64,000 nt of DNA from Desmodesmus armatus (lineage: Eukaryota; Chlorophyta; Chlorophyceae; Sphaeropleales; Scenedesmaceae), in assembly GCA_007449985.2 (NCBI GenBank), contig VIIQ02000631.1, positions 681,501-745,500 of the forward strand, read 5' to 3'. The notes below the pieces were generated by a model that saw only the letters and a program-made list of their open reading frames with translations, did not search any database and was not told the DNA's origin. This document shows positions 26,497 to 38,814 of the stretch, in pieces. Position numbers and translations under genes: made by a program. Position 1 is the stretch's first letter. Each line of letters starts with the position of its first letter.

Positions 26497-29400
26497 TTAT
26501 TGCTGCGGCAGCGTGGCGATGTGGTGTTTGTGCTGCTTCAGAAGCTGGTCGCGGCGGTATGTGATTTTTATGCCATTATTCACCACTTTGTGCAGCGTGT
26601 CGTACGTCTGCTTTGCTGCCTGCAGCAGGGGCAACTCCAGCAGGGCTGTTGCCGTCAGGCGCTGCTCGGGATCACCATGGAGGGTGGCCTTGATGAACTG
26701 CTCCTCATAAGTGCCCAGCGGCCCATCCCACAACACACCAGGCTGCCGGCCCAGCTGCAGCACCTTCTCCACTTGCTCTTTTGGTAAGGATGCGATCCAC
26801 CCCACCAGATCCCCACCAGATGGGTGATACTCCCCAAACCTGTGCAGCACACCACAACACATCACAATGTTAGGCAGCGCCATATGCCTGCTGGTGGTGC
26901 AAGGCGGCATGAGGTGGCATGGGTGATGGGGGCATACACCTCTTTTTCACTTTCCACCAGCTTGACTCAGCAGACTGGTCAATTGTGTGAGCCACCCAGA
27001 CTGGTTTTCATAGGTGAATTCCACAGATGCATCCAACAGCACCTTTGCAGCAATCATGCTGCAGCACTAACAGCAGGGAGCCCAAGGCACAGCAGCAGCG
27101 ACAGGTGCAGCCTCACCGGACCCGTGTGAAGATCAGGCCCAGCGCCCAGATGTCGACCTTGTAAGTTATCTTCAGTTCAGCAGGCCGCTGCTGGCTCTCG
27201 TTCTGCTGGCTCCACTCGTCCATGGCATCCCACCTGTCCAGGGCGTCCCAATGGTCCCGCACCTCTGGTGCTGCCCACACCTTGGTGCCGCAGATGCAGG
27301 TGTCTGTGCACGCAAGGCCTGCACAGAGTGATGCAACAGGCAGGAGGGACAGCAAGGTCATACACTATACAACAGACAGCGCAAGTGGCCTGAGGACCTC
27401 TGCTTGTGGCAGCGACTCCTGCCCTTGTAGCCTTTGCATGCACGCGCTGGCTGCCTTTGCTTGTCGAAACACACTTACACTTGCAGCCTCCGTCCCAATC
27501 TTCCAATCTGAGTGCAGAGTAACAGCATACATGCGTTTTTACTGCTGTTGAGCTATGCGTGAAAACACAAGCAGACACAATCATCTATTTGGCAGAAGCC
27601 CATCAAGTCTTGTGCTTGCGCCTTAGGCCGCCTGCATTCCCACTCCACAACCCCATACCGGCCCTCCCCACCACCAGCGCCGTGCTGTGACACACCGTTC
27701 TGGGTGGCGAGGCCGAAGTCTCCCAGCACCTGCCAAAGCTCCAATGGGCTGCTGCTTGACCAAGTGGAGTCGTCTGCCTGCTTGCTCCATGCACACCTCT
27801 TATAAAGCAGGTTGGCCAGCTTGATGTCCCTGCAATGGTTGACACCAACAGAAACTTATGCACGGCAGCGCAACACAGCATTCCCCGCTGCCGCGCATGC
27901 CACAGGGTGCAATGCCACACTGGACACATAGATGCTGCTGCAACAGTCTAGCACCACAACTTTCAGGGCTGCTGCCTGCTGCGCAGCACCTGAGTCTCTG
28001 CCTGCTGCTCAGCAGCATCGCAACAAGCATAGCTTACTTGTGTACAGTGCTGCGCAGGTGCAGCTCCTCCACAGGCAGCACCAGCTGGTACAGCGCATGA
28101 CGCGCGTCCTGGCGGCTCATCCCCAAGGGGAAGCGCTGCATCAGCGCGTCACCATCACCCAGCATCGCCTCCATGAAGCTCACACCCACCACAGCTGGCA
28201 CGCCTGCGCCAACACAACAGTCTGGCCCATGTAAGACACACTTTGTTGAGTGTGAACCAAACTGTCATTAGGACTGTAAGCTTGTGTCACCCGGAAAATC
28301 TTCAGGACTGTGGGTTTGTTTCACGCAACACATGCTTCCAACACTGCTTGAACACCACCCAGGTGTCTGCTAGTAGCAAACAAACAACGCTCGGAGCATG
28401 CAAACCAGGCAGGTGGGCTTGATGAAAAGGCTTGCTCTTGCTGCTGCTCACCTTCACTGCTGCTGCCACACTTCTCCACGCAGCCACTGCCAAGCCTGCA
28501 CCGTAAGCCTTGAGGATGTGTTTTGTTGTTGCGATATCCAGCAGGGTGCTCATCACCTTCTGTTCCTGGATGGCCAAGTCCACCAGCTCTTGCAGGCATG
28601 CGCCCCCGTCTTCCACCAGGGTTGCCAGGCGCGACAGCTTGCACACAAGGACCTCTGGCACACCAGGCACACCCAGACCTGGCAGACGGCAGCGGCCCAC
28701 AGTGCCGTAGCCGCCCTCGCCGAGTGGGCCACCATCTGCTGCCACCACCAGGTCCAGGTACTGCCGGCGGCTGCGGAAGAAGATGTTGCCGGTGAAGAGC
28801 AGCGCACGGAAGGTCTGCAGGGCGAAGAGAGGCACGGCAGGCAAGTTCAAAACAGAAACACCTCTAGAGGGCACACCCGTTTCCTTGATGATCAACACTG
28901 CTCCAGCCTTAGCTCCATACCTAGCTTATCTCCTGCAAAACACAATGCACAACCAGACTGACCACATAACGAGACTGGCTGCACAATCAGCCTGACCACA
29001 TAACGCACTTAAGATTGGGTGCGTGCAGAGACACTGCCCTCCCTACACATGTGCCCAAGCAGCCTCACTCACCGCACCGTCCTTGAGCAAGTCTCACCCA
29101 AACACCACCTCGCACCCATCCTCACAGCCGTGCAGCAGCTTGGGCGCACTGGAGACCACCTTGATAATCCACTTCAAGCTCGTCTGCTGCACGTCCTGCG
29201 GCAGCTTGACATTGACATGCTGCCGCACAATCTCTGCAAACACAGAAACAACAGCATCTACTTTAATGTGCATGAGGTGTGACAACAAGTGCACATGCAA
29301 AAGGACCATGAGAGGGCCCGGGTGAGTCTGTATGGTAAGGCATGCACTCTGTGTTGGGCTGTGCAGCGTTAACGTACAACATCCTTGTTGCTACTGCCTG

Positions 29401-32400
29401 GAGCGTTATCACAGTCACTAGGCTGCACCCACCTGACAGGCTGAGCCTCAGAGACACCTGCACGTGTGACAGCACAAAAAGTGACCAGTTGTTGCAGAAG
29501 CCTTCCCACTCAATGCCTTTCAGCGGTGCAGCGCTGGCATGTGCATCTGTGGTGCTCAACCTAGCTGCTGGTGTGGGCACGAGATGCGCCACAGGATGGA
29601 TTGTGATGCAGCAAGACCAGCATTGATGCCAGGAAGAAAGTCATACCTGTGGCCGTGCTGGCAGGCCCACTCGCTGGTTGCCTTGGCCTGCTCCACCTCC
29701 TCCTGCAGTGGCTGCTGCAGCTGCAGCCCTTGCCTCAGCCGCCTGCTGCTTGATGGTGTCACCTGCCGCGTCAGCGCTGGCTCCACCACCCGAGGGAGTA
29801 GCGCCCCTGTGAAGGCTTGTGGCGTTCAGCTCCTGCACACACCAACACATGTGTCACTTCCTGGTGGCGTCCATGTTGCAGCTGCATCTCTTGAACATGG
29901 AAAGCAGACTCTCGGCGATTGGTTGGTGGCTGCAGCAAGTGGGAAGCCTGCTGCCAGCATGGCGCCACCCACAAACAGTGCTTGTGTGTGCTGCAACCAA
30001 GCCTGCAATGCTGCACCATATTCACCTCTGTGAGAGCATCAACGGCTGAAGGCGCTCCTGGGGGCTGGTTGTGCTGCAGCTCCGGCTGCCCAGACTGAGG
30101 AGCAGGTGTTGAGGCCCCTGGTGGTGGCACAAGCCCAACAAGAAACCAGCATGGTAATACATGACACGATGGTCGGGCAGCCAAGCAAATGGCCGAGGCA
30201 ACAGCCAAGCTGTCATACGCATGCATACTTGCTGTTTGCTGACTGGAAAGGCAATGCATACACCGCACCCACCTGCATGCCGCAGCTGGTTTGTCTCCTG
30301 CACAAGTGAGGGCACAAGCATGAGTCAGACATATGTTGCGAGTCACACAGCACTGAGCGCCTGTTTGGAAACTGGAATTGCTGCTGGCTGGCTGTTGGTG
30401 TGGGAGTGCGTTGCCACACAAAGCTTGACATTGAGTGCAATGCAGCAAGACCTGCGCATGCGTAGGGAAAGAGTTTACCTGTTTTGTAGGCGGGTCAACT
30501 TGCTTGCTGCCTCCGTCTCCACCACCACATGGTGTGCTGGCTGCTGCACCTGCTGCCGTTGCCTCTGCTGCCTGCTGTCCAGCCGTGTCGGCGCCTGCAC
30601 CGGCACTGGCTGCACCAGCGGAGGGCTTGTCATTGCCCACGCTGGTTCTGCCAATCACCTGCAAACACAACAACGCATGTGTCACTCCGGGTGACGGTCA
30701 CCATGCAGGTGCATGGTCAATGTGGGCATGCAGACACCAAACACCTGAAACTGCTGGCCCCTGCCAGCAAGACGTTCGCCGCACTGTGGAGCTGGCAAAA
30801 CACAGCTCTTGCATGCTGTTTGCCTCTGCTGCAGCCATTTTGCCGTTTTTATAGACACCTTGAGGGCGCCGATGGCCGCAGGCGATGCTGAGGGTCGTGG
30901 TGGGGTCGGTCCATGCGCGCCAGCACGCAGCGCTCCAGTGCCAGCGGGGGGGTCAGGCCCTGCAGACACAAACAACAAGCGCAATCTATTCAGCCCTGAA
31001 GCGCCCGCGCATGACGATATGTTTGTGCTACCCCTGCAACACATAATGCCCCCATCACTTACCGGCAGGTGGACCCCTGTGCAGCTGCTTCTGCCGCCCA
31101 GCAGCTGCATGTTGTGGATGATGTGTCCCTAGCTGCTGCTGCTGCCTAGGTGGTGGTGGTGGTGGCTCCTGCCACCTGGGTGCTGGTCGCTGCTGCTGCT
31201 GGTGGAAAACAACAGGCGGTGGTGGCCACTGCCACTGCTGCTGAGGGTAGTCCAAAAACGGTGGTAGTGGCCACTGCCACTGCCACTGCTGCTGGGGGCA
31301 GCCACCAGTTGGTGGCCACTGCTGCTGCCGCTGCTGACGGTAGCCTTCCCGTCGTAGCCTGTCCTGCTGCCGCTGATGGTCTGGCCTGTGCTGCTCTGGC
31401 CTCCTGCCAATCGTGAAGGGTCCAGGCAGCTGGCCAGCTGCATTGCGCTGCTGCAGGCTTGGCTTGTGTTGCAATGGTCCTGCAGGTAGCCGCGGCCCCT
31501 GCATCTCTGCCACCTGGGAAGACAAAGTGGCAGGCAGGCACGACTGTCAGGTGGTCAACTAGTTCACGGCAACGTGCAGGTGCCCACCAAGGCGCCAATA
31601 CCGCACTAAAAAGCAGCAGTGATACGTGCTGCCAGCGATTGCCACACTTGACAAACCCGATGTGGTACTCACCACCAGCCGACTTGGCTCCTCTGCTGAG
31701 CACTCCTGGAGAGCCCCTGCACAGCATTCAACAGGCTGGTCAAATACAGCAGGTGGAGGCATTGATGTGCACACACTGCATGTCATACATGCCCTGGCCG
31801 CAGGGACATACACAGTGACCACGCCCCCAGTGCCAAAGATGCTTGCCTGCATGAGCATGGCCAGTGTGCCGCGCCCTCTTGCCAGCAGCCTGCGCAGCAC
31901 ACCACAGCACAAACAAGGATGTAAGACAGGACAGTGCTTCTTAAGAGCCACAGCGCATGCCACTTGGATGCTCAGCACAGCACAACTGGCTGCACAGGCG
32001 CAAAATTGAACAACCGTATCATGCGCGCCGGCCACTGTCCTTCAGGAAAAGCAGAAGTGCTGCTCGTGTAGGTGGAAGCTGCATGTAGCAGTGCATGTCT
32101 GCCTGGCATGAGGAAAAGAGCTGCCCTGTAGCCGCCTGTGGTGCTGCAGACGCACCGCAACCTCAGGCTGCGCTGTGGAGCTGCCACGTCTCTTGGAGCC
32201 AACAGGCGTGTGTGGTCCTCCTGCTGCTGCCGCTGCAGCACCTGGTGGTGCGGAGACTGCGTGCTGGGGTCCTGCAGGCACCTGCTGCTGCAGGACGGGC
32301 ATGCGTGGTACTGCTGCCGTTGCGGCATGTGCCTGTACCGGGGCTGCATGCTGGGGTGCTGCTGGCTGTAGCGCCTGCTGCACAGCCTGCTGTGGTTGTC

Positions 32401-33111
32401 CTGCAGCTGCAGCTGCAGCCGCTGCTGGTGGATTCTGTGCTGGTGGTTGCTGCTCTTGCAGCTTCTTGGTGTACTGCAGCACGAATAGCATCGGCACATA
32501 AAAGTGAGTGTATGCTGTATGCACTGGTGCAGTGGGGGCATTGTATTGGGGCTGACGCACACAGCACGGACGCAGCATGCCTCCTGGCTTGACAGGAAAC
32601 AGGGCCGAAGCGCTGTCCTTCTTGAATTGGCAGCACAGCAAGCAGCTGTCACAATGACGAGAAACTGCCTGCTTGAAATCAAGCGTGCTTGGCCATCCTG
32701 AGACCTGCTTGCTGTACATGCTGTTGCTTACTTCTCAGCCCACTCCAGCAGTTGGACCTCATTTCTGCACCGGGCATCTATGTTCAGGGGGTCTATTTTC
32801 CCACGGCTTATGCAGTGCTGCACGTACTGAACAACTGCCCGGGTTGCCTCTGCCAGGGGTGAGTCCATCTTGTCCATGTTGGGCACCCTGCAGCAAGAAC
32901 CAGACAGATGGTTGATATGTTGTGGCTGCACAGCGCCGCCTGCTTGATTGCTGAGGGTGACTGGACACCCTCAAAAGGCTGAAACTCACGCAGCCCATCT
33001 TGACTTGTAGACGCGCTGAGACACCGACACCACATGCCCATCAGTGCGCCTCGCCTCGAACCGAAATTTGTTAGTGATGAAACGAACGGTGCCCTTGCGA
33101 TGTCCTTCCAT
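26497..33111 (-). CDS. Protein kinase with long Pro/Gln/Ala-rich N-terminal region
   Basis: About 17 exons from ATG 33111 (MEGHRKGTVRFITNKF) to TAA at 26497-26499. Exons 1-2 (33111-32990, 32887-32.73k) encode a compact charged region. The middle exons (32.5-29.5 kb) are disordered Pro/Gln/Ala-rich linkers; 31513-31070 is nearly all Q, P and W. The kinase domain follows: GEGGYGTVG loop and VLVCKL lysine (exon at 28.8-28.4 kb); catalytic loop HKDIKLAN assembled across an intron (28.04/27.83 kb), HKD for HRD; DFG in VLGDFGLA (27.7 kb); a long activation segment; APE in VWAAPEV; DIWALG (27.15 kb); and the late Arg in PEQRLTA (26.7 kb). The catalytic residues are kept, so it is probably an active Ser/Thr kinase. 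Phases at two N-terminal junctions (near 32.73 and 31.89 kb) do not fit my exon ends, so those borders are approximate. Substrate unknown. Confidence 0.72.
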
Positions 33112-33454
33112 GGTGACGTGCTGATCAGCTCGACTGACCTGTAACTTTATACTTGGGCTGTCAGAGATCAAAAACCACCACAAAAACCCGGAACGAAGAC
33201 TCGAGCTGGTGAGGGAGAGATCATTGGGCTGTGGTTTGTTTGGAATTGATGATGCTTGAGTTTATCATGTCCAGCACGTATCAGACTCGCCTGACCTGAT
33301 GTGGCTTACAGATCCTCCGATACCCCAATCTGTGGGTGCAGGAGGCTGCGGTGTGCTTTGTTTCATGTGATGCCGTCGAACAATTTGACAAACTCTGCCA
33401 TGGGAGCTATGGGCCACTCAAGTGTAGTGCTGCTCAGTAGTCACCAGTGGTGAC

Positions 33455-33496
33455 TGAATCTGGGATCATGGCACAACTGCCATGATCCCAGATTCA
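33455..33496. repeat. Perfect 18-bp inverted repeat, 6-nt loop
   Basis: 33455-33472 (TGAATCTGGGATCATGGC) is exactly complementary to 33479-33496. It sits between the divergent kinase gene and the broken FUSC copy, and next to a smaller palindrome TCACC-AGT-GGTGA. It would form a strong hairpin in DNA or RNA. It could be a terminator, a recombination scar or a tiny element. Confidence 0.9.
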
Positions 33497-34725
33497 CCTG
33501 CCATGACAAGTTCTGGCTGTAACACACTTGCATTTGTATTCACAAGATGGCAGCCTGGGCCGCTTAATGCTGTGCGGCAGTTTCTATCGTCAGAAAGCTT
33601 CCAGTCTGCTGTACAACTCACAGCTGGCGTGCTGTTCATGTCGCTATTTATATTTGTCGAGTAAGTCACACCTCGGGGGCCGTTGATTTTGTGGACAGCC
33701 ATGGGGTGTCATGCGTGACAACAACGGGTGCAGCTTGCCAAGTTGAACTTGGATGCATGCACCATTGACACGTCACTGCCCCCCCCCCCACACACACACA
33801 TACTTAAGCAAGCTGGCACCAACCGGCCACAGGTCACCAGTCTAGGTGCAACAGGCTGCAGCTGCTCTACTCAGCTCTGCTTGCTCCTGATGCTTGTCTT
33901 CTGCCTGTCTGCAGTGCTCTGCGCTTCCCCGGCTCCTGCGTAGCAACAAGGGGCGGACCACTGGGCAGCTACATGTCCCACCCACCGGGGCGGGAATGTA
34001 GCTGGTTGTAGCTTGCCGAGGTACCTGCACCAGTAGGTTTGGCATGTCCAACAGGCTCTAATCTACACAGCATTTAATTGCCCAAATTTGGCTGCCTACA
34101 GCTACATATGGCTTCAAGCTACGGCCACGAGGCATGGCTGCCCAAGGAACGTTCCACGTACAAGCTACAGGATGCGGGGCTGCTGTGTGGGGGCGTGTGT
34201 GGCCAGCTATATCGAGCTGGCTACAGCTGTGTGTAGCTGGCTACACGTAGCTGAGCTGCCAGTAGGCAGCATTGCCTGGCGTGTAGCCACACCCAGCTAC
34301 AAGCTACAGACGCAAGGGGTTGCCCTACTAACACCAACTACAAGCTCCAGTTGCGCACAGCTGTACATGTCCAGGCAGAGGGTTTTTTTTGCGGTGCATC
34401 TTACCTGGGGCGGGGGCTGTGGGATTAATTATCTGCTGCAGCAAACCCTGCTACAGCCAGCTACATGGCTGCCCCTGTGGGACACGTAGCTGGGCAAGTG
34501 GTCAGCCCCTTGTAGCAATCCTCCTCTACTTTGTAGTGGCGGTGACAGCTGGCCCAGACTGCCACGTGGGAACAAGGTTTTGTGAGTGGCTTCATGATCG
34601 TGCCTATGTGGCTATGTCTGCTGTTGGGTAGCATCATCGCCACTCCAGGCAAGAGGGCCCGTTCATCATCCGGTGTGTGCTGGGGCCACTGGTACTGATC
34701 CCTTTTGCAGCCAACCATGCCTCAA
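33497..34725 (+). pseudogene. Broken copy of FUSC-transporter exons 1-2
   Basis: Closely parallels 38815-39450. Exon 1 equivalent FVFTRWQPGPLNAVRQFL to SLFIFVE ends in the same GAGTAAGT donor (near 33660). The intron and the TCTGCAG acceptor (near 33914) are also shared. The second exon equivalent resumes at ILLYFVVAVTAGPDCHVGTR but then loses frame, has internal deletions relative to the intact copy (near 34580 and 34650) and stops aligning near 34725. The exon is also split by a 566-bp element at 33947-34512. It cannot make the transporter. Divergence from the intact copy is modest, so the duplication is fairly young. Confidence 0.85.
33947..34512. mobile_element. Non-autonomous hAT-like DNA transposon (MITE)
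   Basis: 566 bp bounded by terminal inverted repeats starting CAAGGGGC. Left reads CAAGGGGCGGACCACT; the right end, reverse complemented, reads CAAGGGGCTGACCACT. Similarity continues through AGCTACRTGTCCCAC, about 38 bp in all. It is flanked by a 6-bp duplication TAGCAA (33941-33946 and 34513-34518). The interior is crowded with AGCTAC/GTAGCT motifs on both strands, like the subterminal repeats bound by hAT transposases. No transposase frame. The same exon in the intact paralogue has a single TAGCAA (39221-39226), the empty site. hAT usually makes 8-bp duplications, so the superfamily is tentative. Confidence 0.8.
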
Positions 34726-36247
34726 GCCTGATTGCAACGCATCCTGATACTGTAGACAGTGTTGGGGTGACACACTGCCTCGGTACAGCCTGCAAGCCTT
34801 TTCCATGAAACAGAGGGTGTATTGCTGTCATATGCTGCTGTGAATCTCTGACATCCTTCAGCAGGATCAGTCCATGGCAGACTCATTACAAAAAAAGATT
34901 CAAGCACTCAGGAATGTACAAACAAACAAGCTCCACCTGCAGTCAAGGACGAAGTTGCTGTGCATGCACAACCACAGCCGCTTGTTACAGTGCTCCACAA
35001 CAGGCAAAGCAGGCAGAAGATGCAACACACATGTGTATGCAAACCTGCTTGTGCACCTCAAGCACCCAGCATCTCTGGCACACCAGCAGTTTGGTGTGGA
35101 CCTGTCATTTTCAACACCCCTAAGAGCCAGAGACGTTGCTGGTGACACGAACAACCAATGCCGAAAACCCCACAAGTATCATGATGCCAACCATTGATGA
35201 TGTGGCTGTCCCACACTGTGTGAAAAAAATGCGCCACAACCTCCACCCAACACAGTCGTGCTCATGGCACCACCACCGGAACCAACATGGACACCTGCAT
35301 CACAACTCCACCAAGAACGCCAAGGCAGCAACCCACCACCACAGCCACAGCCATCAAACCACCACCAGCAAGCAATAAGCCAGCCAAAGATGCCCCAGGC
35401 AGGTTGCAGTCCAAGATGCTGCCAGCACGGCATGGCTGTACAACATGTTGTTGCTGCTGTGTAAGAGACATTTTGACTTGATGCAGCACAAAACCTTCAC
35501 TGCTTGACCCGATGAGAGCCATGCCAACAATGTGGCAATAAGCTTGCAGCTCCCAACCCACCACGGCCAACCATCGGCAAAGGCCCGTAAGCTGCCATGC
35601 TGACTCCATCCCAACAATGAGCCCCCACCCTGCTACAACGCTGTAGCCATCACAACCGAACACGGCATTTGGCCCCAAGGTGCAGGCCACATGCAGGTTG
35701 AACATGGGCCAGCACAGGGCCAGATTGAGCTGGTTCAACAGTCATGACTGCTGCTGATGCTGCCAAGCCGCTCATGGGGCGCGTGATGGGGATGGAAGCT
35801 TGTCCAGGTACCAGCGACCAGGGCAGAAGTGGGCTGCAGACAAGCGCACCAGGCATCACAGCACGGTAACACAGTGTATCAGTACAAAGAGAGGACACCG
35901 TGCTCAGCACACTGAGTGTACGGCCAGTAGTTGCAGAATATGCCTGCAGTTACTGCAGTAGCATGTTGTCAGCAGCCACACAGCCATTTGTTCAGCACAA
36001 CCACCTGATTTGTCGCCGTTCCAAGAATGGTCATCACCATAAAACTCGCCTTAGTGCGCGATTCACCTCTGGCCAAGCTCTTCAATCCTAGGCTGCGTAA
36101 CAAATGTGACGGCATTGGTGTAGCGCTGGTATGCATCAGATCTGTGCCCAGGATGACTGATTCAAGACGTTATATGCGGCTTCCAAAGTCCCATGCCTAG
36201 CAGGCAGCCCCCCCCCCCTGCCGCCGCTGCTGCTGCCAGCTTACCGT
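34726..36247. other. No gene recognised
   Basis: Between the FUSC fragment and the LRR pseudogene's last exon. Contains short His/Pro/Gln-rich open frames near 35.2-35.45 kb and a C11 run at 36208-36218, without splice support. Confidence 0.4.
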
Positions 36248-38089
36248 CATTCTGCCAGTGCTGCAGCTGCCTGCTGAGCCACTTCTGGGTCGCTGTGGTT
36301 GAGGTGAAGCCGCAGCACTTGGCGCCACACGGGCTTATCACCAGGGGTCTGCAGCCACAGCGGCGGTGAAGGCAGAGCCCAACTTAGAGCACAGACTAAG
36401 CAGCATGTTTGGGCGCTGCTTGCTGTTCATACGCAGCGGGCAGTGTTACCAGATGATGCAAACATTGTAATTTGCTGGAACAAGATCGAGTGGGCCACTC
36501 CAAATAATTCAGACAGGCAGGCAAAACCTGTGAAAAATGTCAACTCACCTGACTCATCAACTCAGCTCCTTTGCACTGACCATCCAAGAAGCCCAAATAG
36601 GTCAGCCCAGTCAGCTGCCGCAGCTTGGTCAGCTGTAGCAACTGCAGCCCCACAGCCCGTGCTGGATCTGTCCAGGATGGGCGTTCAACACGCAGCTCCC
36701 TCAGCTCAGTAAGCTGACACACCGCCTGCAAACCCTCAGCTCAGCGGCTGTGTCATCCAATGCTTCCAACGCAAGTTCTCGAGGCCGCGGAGTGCCTGCA
36801 GGGCGATCACCAGCTCAGCGCTGTACTGCATCCCCCAAATGCCCAGGTGCTGTAGACCAGGGCAGCAGTGGACAAAGCCGCTGCCTTCCGGTGCTGGGAA
36901 GGCATTGTAAGGCGAGTCATGTTGAAGATACAGAGACTGCAGCTGCAGCAGCTGCCTGTCAGGAGGGAACACGTATTGCCAGACACCCGCTGGCACCCTG
37001 CCATCAGTGGTGTATATGTGTACGTACTGCAGTTTACTGCTTGCTGTCAGGGCCGAGAAGGCTGCTGCTGCAGGAGGGTTGCCCTCTGTGTCTATGCTTT
37101 CATACAACACCAGCTGTGTTAGCTGCTGCAGGTCCTGCAGGTGGGACAACAGCTGTGCCACGCGTGTTGCACCACCAGACAGCTTGTCGACGTGCAGGTG
37201 GTGCAGCCGAGTCATCCCAGCCAGGGCTCCTGGCTCCAAGCTGTCAGAATAGTCACGGGACAACTTGAGGCGTGTGAGGTGGTGCAGACCTGACAACGCA
37301 CTGGCAGGGATTGTCATCACGTCGAGAAAATCACTGAAGATGTCAAGCCGCAGGTCCACCAGACGGGTCAATTCTTGTAGGGGCTGCATTGCAGGAATTG
37401 GCCAAGCCACTGTACAACGTCAGCTACAGCTCCTGGATGCAAAGGCACGGGCTTCTCATCAGGACCCTGTACAGAGACGTGAGCGATCTCCAGGAAGCTG
37501 AGCTGCTGCAGCTGCTGCAACGCTGCGGTGGGGACGGTCACCTCACAGTCATTGAAGCGCACACTGTTGATGCTGAGGTGCTCCAGCCCAGCAGGCAGCA
37601 TTGCCAGTGCTGGCTCCTGGCTCTCATTGTCCTGGTTGGTATGCATGTCGAAGTTTTTCCGTGCAGCTTTTTGAGTGCTGTTGCCCCGGCAGCACCCCCC
37701 AGCACGCCGAGGAGACCAAGCACAGCAGCGCCCAACGGCAGCTGCACGCTCACGTCCTCAATCCTGAGGCTGTGCAGCTGCAGGTTTGCGGGCAGCTGGA
37801 GCAACACTGTGCTCTCTGCTGAAATGCCCTTGAGCTCAAGGTTGTCCAAGAACTGGCCATGTTTCTCCAGATATTCCAGGACGCTGTCCACCTGCTGCTC
37901 GCTGCGCATAACTGCTGACATGCTGCGCAGGACCACTGCAGCGGCTTGGTGCAGCCTGCTGTGTGACCTTGCGGCACTGAACAAGCTGCGCGGGGCATCG
38001 GCTGCCACAGCGCTGCAGCACCGCCAGCAGGCAGGGTTCCGGCAGCTGCAGGTCCAGCAAGTCTCCATCCTGAGGAGCGGCAAAAACAC
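36248..38089 (-). pseudogene. Frame-broken LRR paralogue
   Basis: Clearly related to the LRR gene at 19.0-21.0 kb: LPEPCLLAVLQRC then APRSLFSAARSHSRLHQAA; FSALTASSKLQYVHI then PAGVWQYVFPPDRQ; and a last exon (36348-36248) with KPVWRQVLRLHL ending at TGA. Reading frame changes are needed near 38005 (one extra G in the tGGc of the F-box-like region), near 37650 (an A5 run), near 37390 and near 36755, where a stop follows MTQPLS. Each side of every break still reads as LRR protein, so the breaks are recent or are sequencing indels. If real, the gene is dead; if errors, it is a second LRR/F-box-like gene. Confidence 0.7.
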
Positions 38090-38814
38090 GACAACTGCAT
38101 GTGATCAGAATTGACAAAATTAGTATGACTTGTAGCTGATCAACCAACTTGACCTAGGCGGGCACACACCCTGGTGATTACCAGGGTGAGAAGCAGTCTG
38201 CTGCTCATGACACCAGCTGGTTGAGAGCATGGGCGGTCTGTGCCGCCTGTACCTTACCCTGTGATGCCCTGAAGATGCTGGCGCCCCAGTTTGTTTGAAA
38301 CTATTGTTCCTTCTTGGCCGCACAGCAGTGATCCGTGGATGCCTCAGACCAAGCGCTCTGTAGGCGCCCGGTGCAGTTTGACTTTGAATTTTTGTTTGAT
38401 GCTAAATGCGCAGGAACCTTTGGGAAACTGTCTGTCGTGTCCAACATTCATAGCCAGCCTTGCCAAGGTTTCGCACCACAACCGCTAGGGTAGGAAGCGA
38501 CTCAAGTTGCGCCCAAACTGTAGTATGTTGAATTTTTTGTGTCCCCAAAAATTTTTAGTTACACCAAACGCAGCCTGAAGCAGGTTCGTCTCGCTCACTG
38601 TGGCATGCAGATCATCCGCACCATCTCATCAATCGATACAGGCTGTGACGCAGGGGAAACAAGTATGTTTTGCACCTTTGTTGACACCCATGGGATGAAC
38701 GACAAGCGGAACCGTTGCTTCTGTTTGGGCAATACTCACCAGCAGTAGCAGTTGACAGTGGTCACCAGCCTAACTGAGCAGCATACTTATTCGGGACAAG
38801 TGCGACCCGCCAGA
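38090..38814. promoter_or_regulatory. Divergent intergenic region (LRR paralogue / FUSC)
   Basis: Holds the promoters of the two divergent genes. No defined motif recognised. Confidence 0.35.

Noticed and set aside
31129..31727. Alternative minus-strand frames in the kinase linker
   Set aside because: The frame giving Q/P/W-rich protein begins at a clean CCCAG acceptor and ends at a GTAAGT donor; the Ser/Gly-rich frames are shadows of the same repeats.
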